DNA of 64,000 bases from Erythroxylum novogranatense (lineage: Eukaryota > Streptophyta > Magnoliopsida > Malpighiales > Erythroxylaceae): NCBI GenBank assembly GCA_029891385.1, contig JAIWQS010000215.1, forward strand, positions 434,001 through 498,000. Reading direction: 5' to 3'. Below are positions 57,701-64,000 of this stretch, one piece after another. The translations under genes and the position numbers were made by a program. The notes under the pieces are model-generated. The model made no database searches, was not told the DNA's origin, and saw only the letters and a program-made list of their open reading frames with translations. Each line of letters begins with the position of its first letter. The stretch's first letter is position 1.

Positions 57701-58620
57701 TCAGAAGGAGTTAGGACAAGGTCCAGATTCAGAAGAGAAGCTAATGTAGCCTTTATCTCTGAAGTAGAGCCTAAGAAGGTTGAGGAAGCTCTTCAAGATG
57801 AAGCTTGGGTGTTAGCCATGCAAGAGGAGCTGAATCAATTTACTAGAAATAACGTCTAGTCCTTAGTCCCAAAACCTTTTAAGAAATCCATTATTGGAAC
57901 CAAATGGGTTTTCAAGAATAAGTTAGACGAATCAGGTAGGGTGAGTCGTAATAAGGCTAGATTAGTAGCACAAGGCTATAATCAGCAAGAAGGAATAGAC
58001 TACAATGAAACATATGCTCCAGTGGCGAGACATGAAGCTATAAGGATTTTGTTAGCATATGCGATCTGTCATGATATAAAGTTGTTTCAGATGGATGTTA
58101 AGAGTGCATTTCTGAATGGTTTTATAGATGAAGAGGTGTATGTGAAACAACCATCTAGCTTTGAAGATGTTAAAAACCGGACTATGTCTATAGACTTCAC
58201 AAAGCCTTATACGGTGCGAAGCAAGCTCCTGAGAGCTTGGTATGATCGTCTGAGTACCTTCCTAATAGAGAATGGTTTGATGAGGTCAAGTTGATAAGGC
58301 GCTCTTTAGAAAGAGTTTTCAGAATGATTTTATCTTAGACGGATCTCGTTGATGATATCATTTTTGGTGCTACTTCAAAAGAGTTGTGTTTAAAGTTTGA
58401 GAGCTTAATGAAGAAAGAATTTGAAATGAGTATGATGGGCGAGTTAAAGTTCTTTCTTGGGTTTGCAAGTTAAGGATCCGAAGAAGATCTTCATTCATCA
58501 ACAAAAGTATGTGAAAGAGTTGTTGAATAAGTTTGATATGAATAATGTGAAGCCTATGGCAACTCGATGCATCCTTCAAACCTTTTGTCTAAAGACGAAC
58601 TTGGTAAGAAGGTGGATCAA
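57701..58620 (+). pseudogene. Cop-I reverse transcriptase, broken
   Basis: FISEVEPKKVEEALQDEAWV, then after a stop near 57858 IIGTKWVFKNKLDESG, and 57941-58294 with NKARLVAQGYNQQEGIDYNE, TYAPVARHEAIRILLAYA and IKLFQMDVKSAFLNGFIDEE (first catalytic aspartate). The GLKQAPRAWY zone is shortened to LLRAWYDRL. At about 58345 the active site reads LVDDIIFGAT, leucine in place of tyrosine of YVDD and in a shifted frame. Later parts (LKFFLG, FIHQQKYVKELLNKF) are in other frames. Confidence 0.85.
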
Positions 58621-58769
58621 ACCTATATAGAGGGATGATCGGCTCTTTCTTCGTATCTTATAGCAAGTAGACCGATATTACATTCGGTGTATGCTTGTGT
58701 GCAAGATTTCAAGCCGATCCTGAGAGTCTCATTTTATTCTTTGTTAAAAAGAATTTTGAGATATCTCGC

Positions 58770-59270
58770 AGTACTCGATCTTTGCTTAATGTTTGAGAAA
58801 GGTAAAGATTTCAGTGTTAATTAGATATTACGATGCGGACTATGCTGGAGCGCGAATCAAAAGAAAAAGCACAAGTGGAGGATGTCATTTTCTGAGGAAA
58901 TCTAGTCTCTCGTCAAGCAAGAGACAAAGCTCAATTGCTCTATCAACCGCTAAAGCGAGTATATATATGTATATGCCAAGTTGCTCACGAATCTTTGTGG
59001 ATCAAGGTTTAGCTTGAAGAATATTCAGTTAAAGAGGAGGAGATTCCAATTTATTGCGACAACACCAGCGCAATAAATCTATCAAAGAATCCAATTCAGC
59101 ATTCCAGAGTGAAGCATATAGAAGTCAGACATCATTTCCTGAGAGATTATGTTCAGAGGAAAGTGGTACTTCTACGGTTTGTTGAAGCAGAACTTCATGG
59201 GCGACATCTTCACTAAACCACTAAGTGAAGAACGGTTTGAGAAGATAAGACGAATCTTAACATGGTGATG
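58770..59270 (+). pseudogene. Cop-I RNase H, broken
   Basis: 58793-59017 begins RYYDADYAGARIKRKSTSGG CHFL (aspartate of the domain start) and SSSKRQSSIALSTAKA. From about 59055 another frame gives YCDNTSAINLSKNPIQHSRV and RHHFLRDYVQRKVV, ending in remnants of the ADIFTKPLSEERF motif. Confidence 0.8.
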
Positions 59271-61880
59271 TTAAATGAGCGATCAGTTAAAGTAACGTGG
59301 AAACTAACGGCGTTAGTTACATTGAGTTACAACTAGTAACTCTCTCACAAGAAAGATTTTTGGAGAGAAAAATCTGATAATCTCGAGGTTCTTAATGATT
59401 CTAGAACCCACCGGACCATAACCCTATATGTAGACTGAAGATGAAATTATAGCAATCTTTTCATCAACTCCTGACAATTCATTTCTGCTTTACCAATTCT
59501 CTCATAAACTTTTCGCTCAAAAAGTTCTCCAAAAGATATTTTTCACTCTATACAATGGAAGCGACCATGGTTTATGGAAGACTTGTGGACTTTGAGTCAC
59601 TAAGAAGAGACGGCATGGATGTAGAACCGAAATCATAAGAGTTGGTTGGAAGAACTTCCTTGAGATACAAGAACCAGTCTATCTGAATGAAGTATATGAG
59701 TTACGGAAGAACGCTTTCGTCGATAGATAACACCATTGTATCCTCCGTAGAGAGAATATCTTCTTGTCACAAAGGATTTGATAAAGAAGGTGACCAACTG
59801 TCCATCGAGTTGGTGAGAAATTGTCTACCAAGGCGGATGGATGACCTCGGTTGGAATAAAAGAAGAAGATATCAAGAGGCAACTATATGGCACAAATAAC
59901 TCGAGGAGAGGAAGACATCAAATTTGATTAGAAGGCTAGGGTGCTTCACGCAATTTTGTTTAATTGCATTCTACCCGTAGTCGGTTCAAGACATTTAGTG
60001 ACCACTCTGGATGAACAATGTCATTCTACCTCTTGAATCGAAGCCCGTAGATTTACCCTTCTTAATCTTTCACTATATGGTTAAGGGTTAAAGGAAACTA
60101 CCATTTATCCTTATGGTATGATTTTGACGAGGATTTTAAGGAATCAAAGATTAAATCCGCACCACGGTATCGACAAACTGTTCTGTGAAGAGCAAGATCG
60201 ATGCACACATGATACTGGCGAATGGGTGCGAACACGTGAGACAAAGACCAAGCCGACTCTTCAAGGAAGTCAAGAAGCGAGGGGCGCGTATTGAAGAAGA
60301 CTCATCTCAAGTTCTCAGTCTCCAATGAGTATCAAATCACCTCTTCTTGAACTAAGGAGAGTGCTAGGTAGACCTCTCATGAAATGGCGAGTCCTCTTTT
60401 CAAAGAAAGCCAATCTCGGAGGACAAAACAAAGTGCGCCAAAGAGACAAGGAGAAAGTCTTTTGAGCGAAGTTGTGAAGAAAGCAAAGAGATCACCAAGA
60501 ATTAGGACTACGAGGCAACAGGAAGAAAAGATTGCCGAGAACGAGTCGAGAAGAAACTTCTAAATCTTGTGCACCCAGAGCCACAAGATCCTTAGTCTCT
60601 ATTCGAAGAAGATACGCCGGAAAATCCAAAGAGACCGAGAGGAAGAGAAAAGCAACATCGAGAAAAGAAAATCTCCAACGAAGAAATCAAAAACTAATCA
60701 AGAGAGAAAAGACTAAGAAGGTTAGTGAAAGAAGATCATTTTAATCGCCGAGGACGTTAGTCAACGAAAGAAACTATTAATAATGTTCAAGTAGAAAGCG
60801 TCGAAAGGCGGTTTAGATTCAGATACCTATTGTTCAAGAAGAAGAACCGGCTAAAGAAAGCATTGTTCAGAAACACTGTTGCTCAGCGGGAGGAGCCGAA
60901 GATGAAAGCCGATTCAGATGACTCTAATGAAGCACATCAAGAAGCAACAACGAGTCAGATTCGGAGGATGATAAACCGTGTCTAATGGTATACAACTACC
61001 ACAAGTTTTTAAGAAGCGAAGTTAAAGATCAAAATGGTGGAAGTAGTTTGCATGTAAGAAGGCTATTGCAATCGGTGTTCAACCGGTGAAGAAGATAGTA
61101 AGCGTGGTACAACCTATGATGATTAATCATAACACATGGAGTTACTCAAAGAAGGCGAAAAGATCTTCTATGATACTTTGGGATTTCGCTACTATGCCAT
61201 ATCCTACAAAACGTCCTCGCCATCCGTGGTACTATTTTCCCGATCACTAAAATACAAAGATAATGGTTGCACCGGATATAAACCAAGATTCCCAAAAGAT
61301 TTTACTAGGGGAAATCAAAATTATATCCACGAAGATGATGCTAGTAATGATCGTCCATGAGATCAAATTGCGAAGAGGTGCGAAAAATTGATGAAGCATG
61401 CACGCGCACGTAAGTCGAGATAAGCGGAGCCGCAGCCATACTAATAGTGAGGAAGATCGCATCGAGGGGAAGAATAAAACAGGAACATTTATCGAGTTCC
61501 TCGTTCAGAGCAGTTCTTTGTATTAGCCCTTTGTCTAATACATCGCCTATCAAGCACAAGCCCTACCACCGCAAGGGCGATGATTCTTGTCTTTGCTGCT
61601 CCTTTGATTTAGATCTTCCTGTCAAACGTTCATTCATCCACCTACCTTTGAGATCAATGAAGACTACATCCCATCCTCCGATGCTTACACTACTTCAATT
61701 CTTTCGCTCCTCCATCAGCAAGTTGATCAAGCTTACGTCGGTTGATCCACCGATGAAGTTAGCGATTACGAGGTGAACTCAACGACATAAAGGAGGCGGT
61801 GAATGATACGAGAAAGATGATAGCAGAATCGCTAAAGACCGTAATCGTTAATCATTTTTATTATAACAAATAGGGGAGAG
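59271..61880 (+). pseudogene. Cop-I envelope-like region, heavily degraded
   Basis: About 2.6 kb between RNase H and the polypurine tract is more than a simple Copia would have. Around 60070-60160 one frame reads ETTIYPYGMILTRILRNQRL, the best-kept motif of the plant envelope-like protein of SIRE/Maximus elements. A basic Lys/Arg-rich part lies at 60530-60740, and the end near 61770-61850 gives ELNDIKEAVNDTRKMIAESL, a coiled-coil-like tail. A likely start is ATG at 59554 (MEATMVYGRLVDFESLRRDG). No signal peptide or membrane segment can be shown. Many stops and shifts; function in plants is unknown for the family. Confidence 0.6.
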
Positions 61881-62007
61881 GATGTTCGAACAAAGAAGGT
61901 GTGACCCAATGTAACGAAGAAAGGAAGAAGATAAGTTTTTTCTACTTTGCAAAATCGTAAATTTACTTTGTTATGTTTTCTTTTCTTGTATGTAATTTGT
62001 TATATTC

Positions 62008-62019
62008 AAAAGGGGAGAT
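62008..62019 (+). other. Polypurine tract of Cop-I
   Basis: AAAAGGGGAGAT directly before TGTTAAGTC. Confidence 0.9.
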
Positions 62020-63091
62020 TGTTAAGTCAAAATGACTTTACACAAAAATGATTTTGATGTATAACAAACAAAAGAGATCATATACAAGAAAAACAAAAGC
62101 GTGACGCAGACGTTAAATGCAAAGTGATGAAGACGCAAGAATGCAAAGCAGACGCAGACGAAATGCAAAGCGACGCAGACGCAAATGCAAAGCAGACGCA
62201 GACGTTAAATGCAAAGCGCAGCATTTAAATCAGCAGACGAGACATGAAAATACAAAGTGACGCAGACGCAAATGCAAAGCAGACGAGCCATAAATGCAAA
62301 GAGAACACGACTTAAATGCAAAGTGACGATGAGACATAAATGCAAAAGCGACGCCAGACGCATGAATAATGCAAAGCGACGCAGAGCAAAAAAAGCAAAG
62401 GAGCATAAATGTGAAGCGGATCTGATTTAAGTAAAAAAGCAGACGCCTAATAGTTAGTTCGAGTTAGTTACATAACTCAACTGATTAACCGTTTTTAAAG
62501 ATTAAAGATTCAAGATTCAAGAATCAAGAAGCGATTAGAGGCGAAGGCTATAAATTCAAGTCAAGTCGGCCGAAAAGTCATTGATCTTAGAAAATTACAC
62601 AAAGTGAAAAGCGATTAAGTACAAACTAGTGAGTGCTATCATCAGAATAAAGTATTCAAATATTTTTCGAAAAGAAAAGATTATGCATGATAACTTCGCA
62701 GAGGCTAAGTGTGAAAGAATACTGGTTGTAGAGACCTGAAGAGGCTCGTGAAAGAATACTTGTAACGATTGAAGAGATAGTGAAATCTCAGAAGAAACTC
62801 TAAGGACTGGACGTAGCCCACGGTTTGGGATGAACCAGGATAAATCCGCGTGTCTACCACTCTTACTCTCTATCTCGTTTTTGGTTTCAAATTTTATCAT
62901 TACTTACTGTTCATATTCATAGTATTGAGAAGTTTGATCAATCGGAATAAATATAAATTCTGTAAAGATTTTTATTCCTAACAAGTAATTCTGAAAAGAC
63001 TTATAAAGAGGAGAATACACAATTCAACCCCCCCTTCTCGTGCATTCTATTATTGTTTTCTAAGTGTTGTATTAACTTGTGATTCACTTCA
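62020..63091 (+). repeat. 3' LTR of Cop-I
   Basis: Partner of 53437-54583; 75 bases shorter, mainly through a shorter minisatellite. Ends GTGATTCACTTCA. Confidence 0.95.
62095..62425 (+). repeat. Minisatellite in the Cop-I 3' LTR
   Basis: Same GACGCAGACGCAAATGCAAA family as in the 5' LTR, with a different order of variants and fewer units. Confidence 0.9.
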
Positions 63092-63096
63092 GAGTT
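63092..63096. repeat. Target-site duplication of Cop-I, right copy (GAGTT)
   Basis: GAGTT equals 53432-53436. Confidence 0.9.
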
Positions 63097-64000
63097 TAGG
63101 TCAGTGATCTTCATGAAGATTGTAGATAATTCTTTTATCTTTCCATAGACACTAAGTTTCTTAAATTCGGAGTCCTGGGTCAAAAGTTATGGTAGTTGTA
63201 AGTTTTGGTACTGGTTGTGGAAAGCTAGTCGATCAGTCTTAGAGCAAACTTTTGATTTCTTTAGTGTCCGAGCTTGCCATGGAGTCCCTCTTGAGAATAG
63301 TATAACTATCTACTAGCTTTCCACAGAATCAAACCGTGTCTGATTTGGAGCTCGAAGTCAAAAATTATTAAAGTTAGAAGTCCGATAGGTCGGGCTGCGA
63401 GGTGATCGCCCCGCGCCAGTGTGGAGCTCGAGCATTTGGGGTCGGTTTTTGGCCGACCGACCCCTTTCCCTTCTTTTGGCCATAACTTTTTGCATAGACC
63501 TCCGATTAAGCTGATTTTTGAAGCGTTGGACTCCTAAGAAAATTTTATATCTTTTTATACCTGATTTATTAGTATTGCTTTTAACTTGAAAAAGGTGGTT
63601 TGAAACAAAGTATGACGATCAGTTGACAAAGTCTGACTATACTTTACTTATTTTGAAATATCTTGAGCTATAGAGCTCCGATTGAGGCGATTCTTGTTTT
63701 AAATTAAACTAGAGTCTTAAAACTACAAGTTTTATGAAAGAACCAATTGGCAATCTAGCCTCTAAGGTTTTCAAATTCTGACGCGAAGTCAGCAAAGTGT
63801 TCGTTTTTGTTTATTTTCTTTAAAAAGTATTTTGGTCATAACTTCTTTATTTCTAATCCAAATTGAGCGATTTCAGTGGCTTTAGAATCGTTAGATCATG
63901 AGGAACAAATTTCCTTTAGAGGCCGATCCAAATTTCCTTTTGGAGGTTTCCCAAATTGTGGTCATATTGCTCTCGGTTTTGGGTCTTCTATGCTTGTGTG
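63097..64000 (+). other. Ele-H continuation, non-coding
   Basis: LTR-like DNA with TCAAAAGTTATGG, a GC-rich inverted repeat GGTCGG...CCGACC (63440-63458) and CATAACTTTTTGC. No gene seen. It continues past the window end. Confidence 0.55.

Larger units (their letters stand above)
53437..63091 (+). mobile_element. Cop-I: SIRE/Maximus-like Copia with envelope-like region
   Basis: Plus orientation: LTRs of 1147 and 1072 bp, PBS, gag with a long coiled-coil extension, protease remnant, integrase, RT, RNase H, then about 2.7 kb of extra DNA with envelope-like remnants before the polypurine tract. GAGTT duplications frame it. The coiled coil after gag, LTR length and third coding region point to the SIRE (Maximus) lineage. 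All frames are broken except integrase. Confidence 0.9.
41790..64000 (+). mobile_element. Ele-H: long LTR (or LTR element) start, split by Cop-G and Cop-I, runs off the window
   Basis: TGTTGGCCCCAAAATTTTTA begins exactly where the Gyp-D 3' LTR breaks after ATAAC. The pieces 41790-42427, 52014-53436 and 63092-64000 join cleanly once Cop-G and Cop-I with their duplications are taken out, giving at least 2.9 kb without coding. Phrases such as CAAAAGTTATGG and CATAACTTTTTGCATAGACC occur in the same sense in the Gyp-A and Gyp-D LTRs, so + orientation and an LTR nature are likely. It may be a complete element or a solo LTR. Confidence 0.6.

Overview
This window is plant nuclear DNA made almost wholly of nested LTR retrotransposons. 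I find no host gene, no structural RNA gene, and nothing bacterial or organellar. The host is a flowering plant; I cannot name the species. The evidence is: primer-binding sites complementary to initiator tRNA-Met (TGGTATCAGAGC) beside most long LTRs; Copia and chromovirus-type Gypsy polyproteins of plant kind; AT-rich sequence; and insertion within insertion, as in pericentromeric heterochromatin. All recognisable coding regions belong to retrotransposons and all are broken by stops, frameshifts or deletions.

Layout (names are mine). 1-8174: Gyp-A, a non-coding long-LTR element (internal 1-3360, LTR 3361-7578, then a second copy of the internal start at 7579-8174). 8175-10678: Cop-B, a 5'-truncated Copia on + (RNase H end plus a 1.85 kb LTR). 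10679-11510: Cop-C, a minus-strand Copia integrase/RT fragment. 11511-12741: unclassified non-coding repeat. 12742-41789: Gyp-D, a plus-strand chromovirus-like Gypsy; its 5' LTR lacks its start, its gag-pol lies at 35090-39431, and its 3' LTR is cut at 41789. Inside the Gyp-D leader sits Gyp-E (minus, 16284-35052, 5-bp target duplication TCAGT), a second non-coding long-LTR element. Inside Gyp-E sits Cop-F (minus, 21406-31119), a Copia of the same LTR family as Cop-B. Ele-H (from 41790 past the window end) interrupts the Gyp-D 3' LTR and is itself split by Cop-G (minus Copia, 42428-52013, duplication TAGGT) and Cop-I (plus, SIRE/Maximus-like Copia with an envelope-like region, 53437-63091, duplication GAGTT).

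Relative age follows from the nesting: Gyp-D before Gyp-E before Cop-F, and Gyp-D before Ele-H before Cop-G and Cop-I. Gyp-A and Gyp-E look like LARD-type passengers: long LTRs, PBS and polypurine tract kept, and about 3.4 kb of internal DNA without recognisable coding, so they would need enzymes in trans from a relative such as Gyp-D.

The most interesting signals are (1) a conserved donor/acceptor-like pair (GTGAGTAACC ... TTTTCAG) at matching places inside the LTRs of three different Gypsy elements, suggesting an intron in the LTR leader; (2) conserved small repeats and a CCATCGATGATGG block between those two sites; (3) minisatellites and hairpin repeats in LTRs and leaders; and (4) a repeated CTG versus TCG disagreement between sister LTRs that looks like base-calling error at methylated sites, which warns against over-reading the frameshifts.
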